Notes: generated from the letters alone by a model not told the origin. Positions 1 to 8,527 are shown, numbered from the stretch's first letter. The stretch: 64,000 nucleotides of DNA from Coriobacteriaceae bacterium EMTCatB1 (GCA_001950395.1 BDLO01000001.1:967979-1031978); one strand, 5' to 3'. Numbers and translations are program-made.

Positions 1-1137
1 CACACCGAGGTCCGCGACGACTTCCACCTCGGGCGCTTGCAGCGCGCGAGCCGCCTCCTCCTCGCTGAACGGCACAGCCGTGCCGTTCTCGCACGTGAGG
101 ATGCCTGCGAACACGATCCGCACGCGAGCGGGGTCGAGCGCTGCGCCCGACTTGCCGAGGGCCATGGCGACGCGCCCCCAGTTGGCGTCGCCTCCAAAAA
201 CCGCCGTCTTGACGAGCGGGGACTCGGCGATCGCGAACGCGGCACGCTCGGCGTCGCGCTCGTCTCGCGCGCCCGTGACCGTGACGGTGATGAGCTTCGT
301 GGCTCCTTCGCCGTCCCGGGCGATCATCCGCGCGAGCTCGCCGCACACGTGCTCAACGGCGGTGGCGACCGGCTCGAAGCGCTCGTCTGACGGGGTGATG
401 GGTTCGCCTCCGGCCGCTCCGCTCGCCAAAAGCGCGCACATGTCGTTGGTGGAGGTGTCCGAGTCCACCGTCACGCGGTTGAACGTGCGCGCGACCGCCT
501 GCCGAAGGGCGGCATCGCATGCCTCAGGATCCAGCGGGGCGTCCGTCGTGAGGAACGCCAGCATGGTGGCCATGTCCGGCTTGATCATCCCGCTGCCCTT
601 GGCGACCCCGCCGACCGTGTACGTCCGGCCGTCGACCTCGAACCGCACCGCGACCTGCTTCGGGAAGGTGTCCGTCGTCATGATCGCTTCAGCGACGGCA
701 TCTCCTGTGACGAGGTCGAGCTGCTCGACGGCCTCCTCGATGCCGGCGACGACGAGGTCCACCGGGAGCGGAACCCCGATGACGCCAGTCGAGGCGACGA
801 GCACGTCGCGCGCATCGCAGCCGAGCGCGGCGGCCGCCGCCTCAGCCATCGCGCGGGCGTCTGCGACGCCTTGGTCGCCCGTGCACGCGTTCGCGTTCCC
901 TGCATTGACGACGATCGCCCGTGCGTACCCGTCAGCAGCGTGCTCTCTCGAAACGATGACCGGCGCGGCGGCCATCGCGTTGCGCGTGAAGACCGCAGCC
1001 GCCGCGCACCGCTCCTGCCCCGCGATCACAGCGACGTCGCGCTTGCCCGAGCGCTTGAGACCCGCACTCACGCCAGCGCCGAGGAATCCGCGAGCAGCCA
1101 GCACGCCGCCCTCCACGTATGCGAACCCTTCGAGCAC
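1..1137 (-). CDS. argJ: Glutamate N-acetyltransferase / amino-acid N-acetyltransferase ArgJ (3' end cut by window)
   Basis: ArgJ moves the acetyl group from N-acetylornithine to glutamate (and, in bifunctional forms, can acetylate glutamate from acetyl-CoA), which recycles acetyl groups in cytoplasmic arginine synthesis. The translation shows the family self-cleavage motif KGSGMIKPDMATML, where the Thr after Ala becomes the N-terminal nucleophile of the beta chain. The C-terminal GDANWGRVAMALGKSG block is also present. About 379 codons lie in the window, so only the last 20 or so residues are missing. The start is a GTG at 1137, preceded by GAGGAGG at the right distance. That ribosome binding site overlaps the end of argC, which implies co-translation. 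Whether it is mono- or bifunctional cannot be told from sequence alone. Confidence 0.95.
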   Translation of the reverse strand, partial: MLEGFAYVEGGVLAARGFLGAGVSAGLKRSGKRDVAVIAGQERCAAAAVFTRNAMAAAPVIVSREHAADGYARAIVVNAGNANACTGDQGVADARAMAEAAAAALGCDARDVLVASTGVIGVPLPVDLVVAGIEEAVEQLDLVTGDAVAEAIMTTDTFPKQVAVRFEVDGRTYTVGGVAKGSGMIKPDMATMLAFLTTDAPLDPEACDAALRQAVARTFNRVTVDSDTSTNDMCALLASGAAGGEPITPSDERFEPVATAVEHVCGELARMIARDGEGATKLITVTVTGARDERDAERAAFAIAESPLVKTAVFGGDANWGRVAMALGKSGAALDPARVRIVFAGILTCENGTAVPFSEEEAARALQAPEVEVVADLGV

Positions 1138-1148
1138 GTGAAGCCTCC

Positions 1149-2186
1149 TCACACCACCGGGGCCGGCACGTCCAGTCCCGCAGTCTCTGGCAAGCCGAGC
1201 ACGATGTTCGCGCACTGGACCGCCTGGCTGGCGGCTCCTTTTCCGAGGTTGTCTATCGCGCACGTGGCGATGAGCATCCCGGCGCGCTCGTCGAGAGCTA
1301 TCCCGACGTGGGCCCTGTTGCTGCCGGAGACCTCCCGTGTCGCCGGCATGCGGCCAGACGCGTGCACCGTCACGAAGGGCTCGCCGGCATACGCTGCTTC
1401 GTACACCTGCTGCACCTCCTCGAGCGAGATGCCATCTTCACAGCGCAGGTAGACCGTCGACAGCAACCCGCGCGACATCGGCACCAGGTGCGGGACGAAC
1501 GTGACGGTGGCTCCCGCAAGCCCGCACCGCTCGAGCCCTTGCTCGATCTCGGGCGTGTGACGGTGCGCTGCTGCCTTGTAGGCCGCCACGCTCTCGTTCG
1601 CTGACACGAAGTGCGTGGCGGCGCTCGGCGTGCGGCCTGCGCCCGATACGCCTGACTTCGCATCGACCACCACGTGCGACGCCGCCACGAGCCCGGCACG
1701 CACCGCAGGCGCCGCAGCCAACAGGGTGGCTGTTGGATAGCAGCCCGGGCACGCCACGAGACGCGCTCCAGCGATGCGGTCCCGCCACAGCTCGGGAAGG
1801 CCGTACGCAGCATCGTCGAGCAGGTGCGGCGCCTCGTGCGCCACGCCGTACCAGCGCTCGAACACCGCAGCGTCTGCCATGCGGAAGTCTGCCGAGAGGT
1901 CGATCACGGTGAGCCCTGCCTCGAGCAGCCCTGGGGCCAACGCCATCGCCGCGGTGTGCGGGACCGCCAGGAACGCCACGTCAGCCGACGAAGCAAGCGC
2001 CTCGACAGAGGGCTCGACGAACGCGAGCTCGCACGACGCCAGAGCAGGGTACAGGTCGGCGACCCGTCTGCCTGCATCCGCAGACGAAGTCACAAGGGCG
2101 AGCTCCATTCCGGGATGCCCGAGCACGAGCCGCATGAGCTCGGCCCCGGTATACCCAGCAGCTCCGACGATGGCTGCGCGCACCAT
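1149..2186 (-). CDS. argC: N-acetyl-gamma-glutamyl-phosphate reductase
   Basis: ArgC reduces N-acetylglutamyl phosphate to the semialdehyde with NADPH, the third step of arginine synthesis. The 345-residue protein begins with a Rossmann nucleotide-binding motif (GAAGYTGAEL, residues about 8-17). It carries the active-site cysteine in PGCYPTA near residue 147, and the length is normal for the family. The ATG at 2186 follows an AAGGGG ribosome binding site. It is the first gene of an argC-argJ unit and is preceded by an AT-rich region that stands out from the GC-rich surroundings and probably holds the promoter and an arginine-responsive operator. Confidence 0.96.
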   Translation of the reverse strand: MVRAAIVGAAGYTGAELMRLVLGHPGMELALVTSSADAGRRVADLYPALASCELAFVEPSVEALASSADVAFLAVPHTAAMALAPGLLEAGLTVIDLSADFRMADAAVFERWYGVAHEAPHLLDDAAYGLPELWRDRIAGARLVACPGCYPTATLLAAAPAVRAGLVAASHVVVDAKSGVSGAGRTPSAATHFVSANESVAAYKAAAHRHTPEIEQGLERCGLAGATVTFVPHLVPMSRGLLSTVYLRCEDGISLEEVQQVYEAAYAGEPFVTVHASGRMPATREVSGSNRAHVGIALDERAGMLIATCAIDNLGKGAASQAVQCANIVLGLPETAGLDVPAPVV

Positions 2187-2224
2187 GGAAGACCCCTTCG
2201 CCGCGACGCAAGTGCAGGACGAAG

Positions 2225-2300
2225 GGTACCCTCAAAACGCATACGCGTCAATGGTTATGCAATTATGACGCAATCTTTACGCATCAAAGCACAATATGTG
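2225..2300 (-). promoter_or_regulatory. Candidate argC promoter and ArgR-type operator region
   Basis: This stretch is much more AT-rich than its surroundings. It holds an inverted repeat GCGTCA (2245-2250) / TGACGC (2266-2271). On the minus strand there are several related words (TTGATGCGT, ATTGCGTCA, ATTGCATAA, ATTGACGCG) spaced about 11-13 bases apart. A CATAAT hexamer could be a -10 box. ArgR operators are tandem imperfect palindromes of about 18 bases near the argC promoter, so the placement fits, but the match to a published ARG box is only partial. Confidence 0.4.
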
Positions 2301-2326
2301 TGCAGAAGCACACCATCCACACGCAC

Positions 2327-4759
2327 TCACGCCCGAAGCGTCGCCCCTACCTTCGCGCACACGCGTTCGACCAACCGCTCGTGGACCGAGCGGACCTCGT
2401 CCTCGGACAGCGTCCGATCCTGGGCCCTGTACTCGAGCGCGAACGCGAGACTCTTGGCACCCTCCGGCAGCCTGCGCTCGCGAGCATCGCGCGGATCCTC
2501 GTACACGTCGAACAGCCGGACGTCTGCCAAGAGCGGCTTGCCGTACGAGCGGATGGCGAACGCGACTGTCTCGGCTTCCACCTCTCGGGGAACGACGAAC
2601 GCCACGTCGAACTTCACTGCCGGGAACCGCGGGATCTCCTCGTACCGCACGACGGCGGCAGATGCGCGCGCAAGCGCACGGACGTCCAGCTCCAACGCAG
2701 CGACTGCGCCGTCGATCTCGAACGCCTGCAGCACGCGAGGCGCGACCTCGCCGATCCACCCGACGACCTCGCCTCGGACCACCACGTCGGCGGACCGGCC
2801 TGGCTGAAGCCAGGCGTGCTCAGAAGCGTCGAGCCGCCAGCGGTCGATCCGCAGCCCTTCGAGCAACACCTCCAGCACGCCCTTCGCGTCGAAGAAGTCG
2901 AGCGGGCGCGGGCGCTCGTACCACCGCTGCCGGTCCCACGCACCGCACAGGACGGCGCTCACGACGGTCCGCTCTTTCGGGAGCTTGCGCCCCGGCGAAG
3001 TCCGGAAGACCCTGCCTACCTCGTAGAGGTGGACTTCGCCCACTCCCCTCCGCTGGTTGCGCGAAACGGCCTCCAGCAGGCCCGTGAGCGTGCTCACGCG
3101 GAGGTGCGACTGCTCGCTCGTCATCGGGTTCAGCAGCTCCACGAGCTGCTCGTCGGGCCCGAGCTCGAATCCGCACAGCTCGACGCGGCGCGGATCCTCG
3201 AATGCAAGCCCGATGTGCTCGTTCAGGCCGCAGGCGCGCATCAGCGCCCCGATGCGCCGCTCGACCTTCTGGGAGGCATCCAGACCCCCGACTCGCTCTC
3301 TGCCGTCAGGCAGGGTCGAGGGCACGCGCTCCATGCCCCAGATGCGCACGACCTCCTCGTACAGGTCGACTTCGCGCTCGAGGTCCGGGCGGAAGGTCGG
3401 GACCACGCAGGCCAGGTCGTCTCCGGAGGGTTCGGCCGCTATGCCGAGCCGCGTCAGGATGGCGGCGGCTTCCTCGCGCGCGATCGAGGTGCCGAGGAAC
3501 GCGTTCATCCGCGCGCAGCGGAGCGTGATCGGCCTCGGCTCGACGCGACGCGTGTACACGTCGACGATCCCAGGCGCGACCTCGCCGCCGCCGAGCTCGG
3601 CGATGAGCGCCGCGGCTCGTTCCGAAGCGACTGCGGCAAGCTCGGGGTCGACTCCTCGCTCGAACCGCAACGAAGATTCTGAAATGAGCCCGAGCGCGCG
3701 GCTCGTCTTCGAGACGCTCGCGCGGTCGAACGACGCGGCCTCGAGGAGCACGTCGACCGTGCTCTCCGAGACTTCGGTCGCCTCGCCGCCCATGACGCCC
3801 GCAAGCGCGATCGGGCCGCGCTCATCGGCGATGACGAGCATGCCTGCGTCGAGCGCCCGGTCCTGACCGTCGAGCGTCTTCAGGCGCTCGCCTGGCCGCG
3901 CGCGCCGCACGACGATGCGGGCGACGCCGCCCGAGGGGGCGATGGTCGCGAGATCGAACGCGTGGAGCGGCTGACCGAGCTCGAACAGCACGTAGTTTGT
4001 GACGTCCACCACGTTGTTGATCGGCCGCGCTCCCGCCGCGACGATCCGCTCGACGAGCCAGTCCGGCGAAGGGCCGATCTTCACGCCGCGGATGAGCCGG
4101 GCGGTGTACCGCGGACACAGCTCAGGGTCCTCCACGCTGACGGAAACGGCTTGGTCGACCGGCTCGCCGCTCGTGGCCAGATCCCACTCGGGGAAGCGGA
4201 CGTCGGCGCCCAGCACCGCGCCGACCTCCCGTGCGACGCCCACCATGGAGAGGCAGTCCGGACGGTTCGGCGTCACCTCGAGCTCGAGCACCGTGTCGGC
4301 AAGGCCGGCGTACTCCGCGTAGCTCGCGCCGACTGGCGCGTCTTCCGGGAGTATGAGCAGCCCTGAGGCGTCGCTCCCCGCTCCCAGCTCGCGGGCAGAG
4401 CACATCATGCCCTCGGACTCCAGTCCGCGGAGCTTCGCGCGCTTGATCGTGACACCGCCAGGAAGCGTGGCTCCGACGAGCGCCACGGGCACCTTGTCCC
4501 CCTCGGCGAAGTTCGTCGCGCCGCACACGATGCGCAGGGGCTCTCCAGCGCCCACGTCCACCCGGCAGTACGAGAGCTTGTCAGCGTTCGGATGCTGCTC
4601 TTTGACGAGCACCTGTCCGACCACCACGCGTTCCAGCGCCTGGCCGGTCCTGACAACGCGTTCGACCTTGGTGCCGGTCATGTCCAGCTGGTCGACCAGC
4701 TGCTCGACGGGCAGGTCGACGTCGACCAGCTCTTTCAACCACTTCAGCGAGACGCGCAT
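2327..4759 (-). CDS. pheT: Phenylalanine--tRNA ligase beta subunit
   Basis: PheT is the beta chain of the alpha2beta2 phenylalanyl-tRNA synthetase. It holds the tRNA-binding and editing parts of the enzyme. The 810-residue protein starts with the typical MRVSLKWLKELVDVDLP, followed by an EMAP/OB-type tRNA-binding domain (about 40-150), the B3/B4 editing domain, B5 and a C-terminal FDX-ACB domain. The ATG at 4759 is chosen over the longer open frame because it follows GGAGATC and gives the conserved N-terminus. pheS lies 29 bases upstream on the same strand, so both are controlled by the T-box leader in front of pheS. Confidence 0.97.
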   Translation of the reverse strand: MRVSLKWLKELVDVDLPVEQLVDQLDMTGTKVERVVRTGQALERVVVGQVLVKEQHPNADKLSYCRVDVGAGEPLRIVCGATNFAEGDKVPVALVGATLPGGVTIKRAKLRGLESEGMMCSARELGAGSDASGLLILPEDAPVGASYAEYAGLADTVLELEVTPNRPDCLSMVGVAREVGAVLGADVRFPEWDLATSGEPVDQAVSVSVEDPELCPRYTARLIRGVKIGPSPDWLVERIVAAGARPINNVVDVTNYVLFELGQPLHAFDLATIAPSGGVARIVVRRARPGERLKTLDGQDRALDAGMLVIADERGPIALAGVMGGEATEVSESTVDVLLEAASFDRASVSKTSRALGLISESSLRFERGVDPELAAVASERAAALIAELGGGEVAPGIVDVYTRRVEPRPITLRCARMNAFLGTSIAREEAAAILTRLGIAAEPSGDDLACVVPTFRPDLEREVDLYEEVVRIWGMERVPSTLPDGRERVGGLDASQKVERRIGALMRACGLNEHIGLAFEDPRRVELCGFELGPDEQLVELLNPMTSEQSHLRVSTLTGLLEAVSRNQRRGVGEVHLYEVGRVFRTSPGRKLPKERTVVSAVLCGAWDRQRWYERPRPLDFFDAKGVLEVLLEGLRIDRWRLDASEHAWLQPGRSADVVVRGEVVGWIGEVAPRVLQAFEIDGAVAALELDVRALARASAAVVRYEEIPRFPAVKFDVAFVVPREVEAETVAFAIRSYGKPLLADVRLFDVYEDPRDARERRLPEGAKSLAFALEYRAQDRTLSEDEVRSVHERLVERVCAKVGATLRA

Positions 4760-4788
4760 GCTTCGATCTCCTCGACTCGTGGGATCCG

Positions 4789-5850
4789 TCAGAACTGCCG
4801 CAAGAACCGCATGTCGCCTTCGATGAGCAGGCGCAGGTCGGGGATGCCGTGCTTGAGCGCGGCGATCCTCTCCGCCCCCATGCCGAACGCGAAGCCGCTG
4901 TAGCGCTCCGGGTCGATGCCGACGTAGCGGAACACGTTCGGGTCGACCATGCCGCAGCCGAGCACTTCCAGCCAGCCCTCGCCGCCGCACGAACGGCAGC
5001 CCTCGCCGTTGCACATCGCACACGACACGTCCACCTCAGCGGACGGCTCGGTGAACGGGAAGAAGTGCGGACGCAACCGAACGTGGCGCTCAGGCCCGAA
5101 GATCTCGCGCACGAAGTGCTCAAGGGTGCCCTTGAGGTCGCCGAAGGTGATGCCTTCGTCGACGACGAGACCCTCGATCTGCGTGAACTGCGGCAGATGG
5201 CTCGGATCGGCGACGTCACGGCGGAAGACCTTGCCGGGCGCAAGCACGTAGATCGGCGGGCGCTGCCTCTCCATGACCCGTACCTGGACGGGCGAGGTGT
5301 GCGTGCGGAGCAGCACGTCGGATTCCAGGCGCCCGCTCTGTTCGTCCGTCGAAAGGTCTCTCACGTAGAAGGTGTCCGTCGCGGCGCGGGCCGGATGCTC
5401 CGGCGGATGATTGAGCGCCGTGAAGTTGTAGTAGTCGAGCTCGACTTCTGGACCTTCGGCTATGCGGTATCCCAGCCCGACGAACACGTCGACGATCTCG
5501 TCGACTATCTGGTGGATGATGTGCTGGTGCCCGAGCGGACGCCGCCTGCCCGGAAGCGTCACGTCGACCGCTTCGGCGGCGATGCGCTGCTCGAGGGCCT
5601 CGCGCTCCAGCACGGCGCGGCGCTCGGCCAGCGCCTGCTCGATCGCATCACGCACCTCGTTCGAGACCCTGCCGACGGCAGGCCGCTCTTCCGGCGAGAG
5701 CTCCCCGAGCCCCCGCAAGACCGCCGTGAGCTCGCCTTTCTTGCCCAGGTAGGCGACGCGGACAGACTCCAAGGACTCCAGGTCGGCCGCCGCCGCGATC
5801 CGCCCCAGAGCCTCGTCTCGCAGCTGGACGATCTTCTCGACGATGCCCAT
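4789..5850 (-). CDS. pheS: Phenylalanine--tRNA ligase alpha subunit
   Basis: PheS is the catalytic alpha chain that forms Phe-AMP and charges tRNA-Phe. The protein of 353 residues has an N-terminal coiled-coil tRNA-binding part and a class II aminoacyl-tRNA synthetase core. Motif-region sequences include LNHPPEHPARAATDTFYV, FRRDVADPSHLPQF and the C-terminal FGMGAERIAALKHGI. The start at ATG 5850 (after GAGGGAGCG) gives the family N-terminus MGIVEKIVQL, and the longer open frame upstream runs into the leader RNA. The first gene of the pheST operon, it follows a T-box leader at 5889-6190. Confidence 0.97.
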   Translation of the reverse strand: MGIVEKIVQLRDEALGRIAAAADLESLESVRVAYLGKKGELTAVLRGLGELSPEERPAVGRVSNEVRDAIEQALAERRAVLEREALEQRIAAEAVDVTLPGRRRPLGHQHIIHQIVDEIVDVFVGLGYRIAEGPEVELDYYNFTALNHPPEHPARAATDTFYVRDLSTDEQSGRLESDVLLRTHTSPVQVRVMERQRPPIYVLAPGKVFRRDVADPSHLPQFTQIEGLVVDEGITFGDLKGTLEHFVREIFGPERHVRLRPHFFPFTEPSAEVDVSCAMCNGEGCRSCGGEGWLEVLGCGMVDPNVFRYVGIDPERYSGFAFGMGAERIAALKHGIPDLRLLIEGDMRFLRQF

Positions 5851-5888
5851 GTACGCTCCCTCTCGTCGGTCTTGCGTGTGCCGCTGAT

Positions 5889-6190
5889 GCAAGGGAGCCG
5901 CTCCCGCCTCAGGAAATCCCAAGGACGGGAGCGGCTCCCGCGGTACCACCCTGGTTGGCGCCTGCTGCGCCCGCTCAGTGCGCGACCTCGCGCTGCTGGC
6001 CTCGCGCCAGCCGCCCCGTATCGGCGGGATCCGGCTCGCCTACTTGAGCCGTGCGGCCCGTTCAGCTCGCTGCTGGTGGAGTGAACCGCGTGCGCCCGCT
6101 CGTGGGACCCTTCCAGTCGCCGAGGTCCCTCCCTGGCCGAGCGTCCACGCGCACGCGCCTCTCCGTCATCGCGTTGCGGTGTTCGATTGG
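5889..6190 (-). ncRNA. T-box leader (probable tRNA-Phe sensor) upstream of pheST
   Basis: On the minus strand the leader contains the hallmark T-box sequence AGGGTGGTACCGCG (5952 down to 5939) preceded by AACC. A perfect GC-rich hairpin follows at once. The 5' part holds GATGACGGAGAG, like the GA-rich base of T-box stem I. A TTC triplet at 6085-6083, in the context GGTTCACTCC, is a good candidate specifier codon for Phe, matching the downstream gene. By family knowledge, uncharged tRNA binds the specifier and the UGGN bulge and favours the antiterminator. The exact 5' end and the stem I fold are inferred. Confidence 0.85.
5893..5939 (-). terminator. Attenuator hairpin of the pheST T-box leader
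   Basis: A 14-base perfect inverted repeat (5893-5906 with 5926-5939) forms a strong GC stem. It directly follows the T-box sequence, in the place of the terminator that competes with the antiterminator. Unlike a textbook terminator it is followed by TTGCATCAG and not by a run of U, so termination may be weak, or control may involve another mechanism. Confidence 0.7.
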
Positions 6191-6609
6191 CGGTTGAGTA
6201 TAGCACACGACCCGAACCGCTCTCCTACGCATCTCCCCCAGCGCCCGATCGGCACGATCCCGCATACGACGCCACGCACCCGCGTCCGCGGGACGAGCTC
6301 GCGGTCTGGCGCGGGATTGGCGTCGCCTTGCGTCTGAAGCAGCCCGCCCGGCTCGAGCGCACGAACGCGGTGCAGCACGCCTCCTGGCCATCCCTCGTGG
6401 TCGAACAGCACGATGTCGCCCTGAGCGATGGCGCTCCCGCCCCGCCGGTAGATCACGACGTCGTTCGGCGCCAACGCAGGTTCCATCGAACCGCCTCGCA
6501 CCACCGTGACCCCGTAGCGGGCGAAGACGAGCCCCCATACGAGCAGTGCCACCGCACCGAGGACCCGCCGCGCGATCAGCCACGCTGGCCGCTCACCCGC
6601 ATCACCCAT
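6166..6609 (-). CDS. SipW-type (ER/archaeal-like) signal peptidase I
   Basis: A membrane-bound type I signal peptidase of 147 residues. After a hydrophobic segment (about 12-33) comes GGSMEP, with the nucleophilic Ser around residue 41. Further on, HRVRAL places a His where bacterial LepB enzymes have the catalytic Lys. That Ser/His arrangement marks the SipW/ER subfamily. The QGDAN motif follows. Its ATG at 6609 overlaps the TGA of the upstream camelysin-like gene by one base (TGATG), so the enzyme is translationally coupled to its probable substrate. The C-terminal tail is encoded by DNA that also carries the pheST promoter. Confidence 0.88.
   Translation of the reverse strand: MGDAGERPAWLIARRVLGAVALLVWGLVFARYGVTVVRGGSMEPALAPNDVVIYRRGGSAIAQGDIVLFDHEGWPGGVLHRVRALEPGGLLQTQGDANPAPDRELVPRTRVRGVVCGIVPIGRWGRCVGERFGSCAILNRQSNTATR
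6197..6202 (-). promoter_or_regulatory. Candidate -10 box (TATACT) for the pheST leader
   Basis: TATACT on the minus strand lies about 10 bases upstream of the inferred 5' end of the T-box leader. No good -35 hexamer is visible at 16-18 bases. The box sits inside the 3' end of the signal peptidase gene (stop at 6166), so the promoter is embedded in coding sequence. Confidence 0.5.
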
Positions 6610-7097
6610 CAGTGGACCTGCTCCGCGTCGAAGTACACCGAGAGCTTGACGTAGTCGCCTGCGAGGTCGTTCCCAGCAGAGGCAGGCAGTCCGATGGTGA
6701 ACGTCATCCGGGCGCGCGCTCCCGGCGCGATCTCGAACGGCGTCGTCCTCAGCTCAGCGAGCGGTCCGCTGTAGACCGGCACGCCGTCAGCCGCAACATC
6801 GCAGGTGAGCGCGTTGTAGAAGTCGGTGATGCCCGCCTTCTTGGCTCCCGTCACGACGACCGTGCTCGGAAGCGTGCCTGAGTTGACGACCGAGATCGAG
6901 CGCTCGCACGTGCTCCCCGGAGCCAACGCGTCGATCGACAGCGCCGCCGACGTCGGTTCCGTCGAGACCGCGACTGCGCCGGCACGGATCACGTTGTCTG
7001 GGACCTCGGCCCTGCTCGTGAAGAACGCCCCCGCTCCTCCTAGACAGGTGAGACCCGCTGCCAGCGCACACACCGCCACCACGATCTTCCGCTTCAT
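6609..7097 (-). CDS. Camelysin/TasA-like secreted protein with SipW-type signal peptide
   Basis: A 162-residue exported protein. The N-terminus MKRKIVVAVCALAAG...GAGAFFTS resembles SipW-dependent signal peptides, with a hydrophobic segment at residues 5-25 and an early-mature AFFTS element. The rest is a beta-rich domain with repeated polar strands (LAPGSTCERSISVVNSGTLP, PGARARMTFTIGLP) like the camelysin/TasA fold. Two cysteines (in STCERS and ALTCDV) could form a disulfide. By analogy with TasA it may form fibres or be a cell-surface protein. Coupling to the next gene, the SipW-type peptidase, strongly supports the family call. The exact function is unknown. Confidence 0.75.
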   Translation of the reverse strand: MKRKIVVAVCALAAGLTCLGGAGAFFTSRAEVPDNVIRAGAVAVSTEPTSAALSIDALAPGSTCERSISVVNSGTLPSTVVVTGAKKAGITDFYNALTCDVAADGVPVYSGPLAELRTTPFEIAPGARARMTFTIGLPASAGNDLAGDYVKLSVYFDAEQVH

Positions 7098-7233
7098 GCT
7101 CCTCCCCTTTCACTCGTGCCGTCCGAGGGGAGGACGACAGTGGATGCTGCAACCGCGCGGTCGCGGCCAGTGTCGCGCGCGACGCTTACCGCGCCCTTGC
7201 CGAGAGCTGAACCCGCCGGGACCGCGAAGCACG

Positions 7234-7263
7234 AAGGGGCCCCGCATCACTGCGGGGCCCCTT
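7234..7263. terminator. Strong bidirectional terminator hairpin after rplT
   Basis: A 13-base perfect stem (AAGGGGCCCCGCA / TGCGGGGCCCCTT) with loop TCAC lies 27 bases past the rplT stop on the minus strand. It probably ends the infC-rpmI-rplT transcript. The symmetric A/T ends allow function in both directions. The rest of the 7098-7289 interval holds the presumed promoter of the camelysin-like gene, for which I see no clear -10/-35 pair. Confidence 0.8.
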
Positions 7264-7289
7264 TCTCGTCGAATCGCATCGCGTGCGCG

Positions 7290-7649
7290 TTACGCGCTCA
7301 GCTTCTCCTTGGCGAGCTCCACCAGCTTCGCGAAGGCGGCCGGATCGTTCACCGCCAGGTCGGAAAGCACCTTGCGGTCGAGGTCGACCTCGGCGCGCTT
7401 CAGCCCGTTGATGAACGCCGAATACGACAGCCCGTTTTGGCGAGCGCCGGCGTTGATGCGGGCGATCCACAGCCGACGGATCTCACGCTTCTTGTTCCTG
7501 CGGTCGCGGTACTGGTACTGGAGCGAGTGCTGGACCTGCTCCTTCGCGGCCCGGTACGACCGGCTCTTGGCACCGTAGTAGCCCTTCGCGCGCTCGAGGA
7601 CCGTGCGACGCTTCTTCTTGGCGGTGACTCCACGCTTGACTCTAGGCAT
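7290..7649 (-). CDS. rplT: 50S ribosomal protein L20
   Basis: L20 binds 23S rRNA early in large-subunit assembly and in many bacteria represses its own operon. The 119-residue product is very basic and matches the family along its length ([45 protein letters not shown]). It is the last gene of infC-rpmI-rplT and is followed by a strong terminator. It may feed back on the hairpin in the infC leader. Confidence 0.98.
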   Translation of the reverse strand: MPRVKRGVTAKKKRRTVLERAKGYYGAKSRSYRAAKEQVQHSLQYQYRDRRNKKREIRRLWIARINAGARQNGLSYSAFINGLKRAEVDLDRKVLSDLAVNDPAAFAKLVELAKEKLSA

Positions 7650-7680
7650 TGCTCATCACTCCTCAGGTGCGCGGCTCGGG

Positions 7681-7878
7681 TCACCCGATGCCGAGGTTCT
7701 TCTTGATGACGTCCGTGTCCGCCTGGCTCACGAACGAGGGCTGACGGAACGCGCGCTTGCGCTTGGGGCTCTTCTTCTCGAGTATGTGGCTCGAGTACGC
7801 GTTGCCGCGGCGGATCTTACCGCGGCCGGTCAGCCGGAACCGCTTCGCGGTGCCCTTGTGCGTCTTCATCTTCGGCAT
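7681..7878 (-). CDS. rpmI: 50S ribosomal protein L35
   Basis: A 65-residue basic protein with the canonical start [18 protein letters not shown]. The middle contains [20 protein letters not shown]. It is a structural protein of the large ribosomal subunit. It lies between infC and rplT in the universal infC-rpmI-rplT order, 24 bases after infC and 31 before rplT. Confidence 0.98.
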   Translation of the reverse strand: MPKMKTHKGTAKRFRLTGRGKIRRGNAYSSHILEKKSPKRKRAFRQPSFVSQADTDVIKKNLGIG

Positions 7879-7902
7879 GGCTTGCTCCTTCGTCCTGTCA
7901 TC

Positions 7903-8481
7903 TCACTCGGCGGCGTCGGCGGCGCCTTCGCCGTCCTCGACCGCCTGCTTGGTCGTGCTCTTCGCGTCGCGCTTGACCGGTGCGAGCACCATCAGCATGT
8001 TGCGCCCTTCAAGCTTGGGCTCGCTCTCGACGGTCCCGAGCTCCTTCACGTCCTCCGCGAGCCGCTCGAGTATTGCGAGCCCTCGCTCGGCATGCGCCAT
8101 CTCACGTCCGCGGAACATGATCGTCACCTTCACGCGCGCCCCGCTCTCCAAGAACCGCACGACGTGCCGTTTCTTCGTCTCGTAGTCGTGCGTGTCGATC
8201 TTGGGGCGGAACTTGATCTCCTTGACCTGCACCGTGGCCTGGTGCTTGCGCGCCTTCTTCGCCTTGATCGCCTGCTCGTACTTGTACTTGCCGTAGTCCA
8301 TGATCTTGCACACAGGCGGGTCGGCGTTCGGCGCGATCTCGACGAGGTCCAGACCCTGCTCGTCTGCGATCCGCAGCGCGTCGAAGGTGTTGAAGATGCC
8401 GAGCTGCTCTCCTTCGGTAGAGATAAGCCGGCATCGCGGCGCCCGGATCCTGTCGTTGATCCTCGGCTCGGTCGTGCTGAT
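7903..8481 (-). CDS. infC: Translation initiation factor IF-3 (probable ATC start)
   Basis: IF-3 keeps the ribosomal subunits apart and checks start codon and initiator tRNA pairing. The two-domain protein ([16 protein letters not shown]..., linker, [18 protein letters not shown]...) is typical. An ATG exists at 8565, but the codon just after GGAGGTGGAACGCCT is ATC at 8481. Starting there gives [13 protein letters not shown], matching the normal family N-terminus and a length of 192 residues. Non-AUG starts in infC are known and support autoregulation, since IF-3 discriminates against them. I therefore prefer ATC, and the upstream ATG would add 28 unlikely residues. Confidence 0.93.
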   Translation of the reverse strand: MSTTEPRINDRIRAPRCRLISTEGEQLGIFNTFDALRIADEQGLDLVEIAPNADPPVCKIMDYGKYKYEQAIKAKKARKHQATVQVKEIKFRPKIDTHDYETKKRHVVRFLESGARVKVTIMFRGREMAHAERGLAILERLAEDVKELGTVESEPKLEGRNMLMVLAPVKRDAKSTTKQAVEDGEGAADAAE

Positions 8482-8527
8482 AGGCGTTCCACCTCCATCG
8501 TCAGCGGCCTTCGTCTGACCGCCCCTG

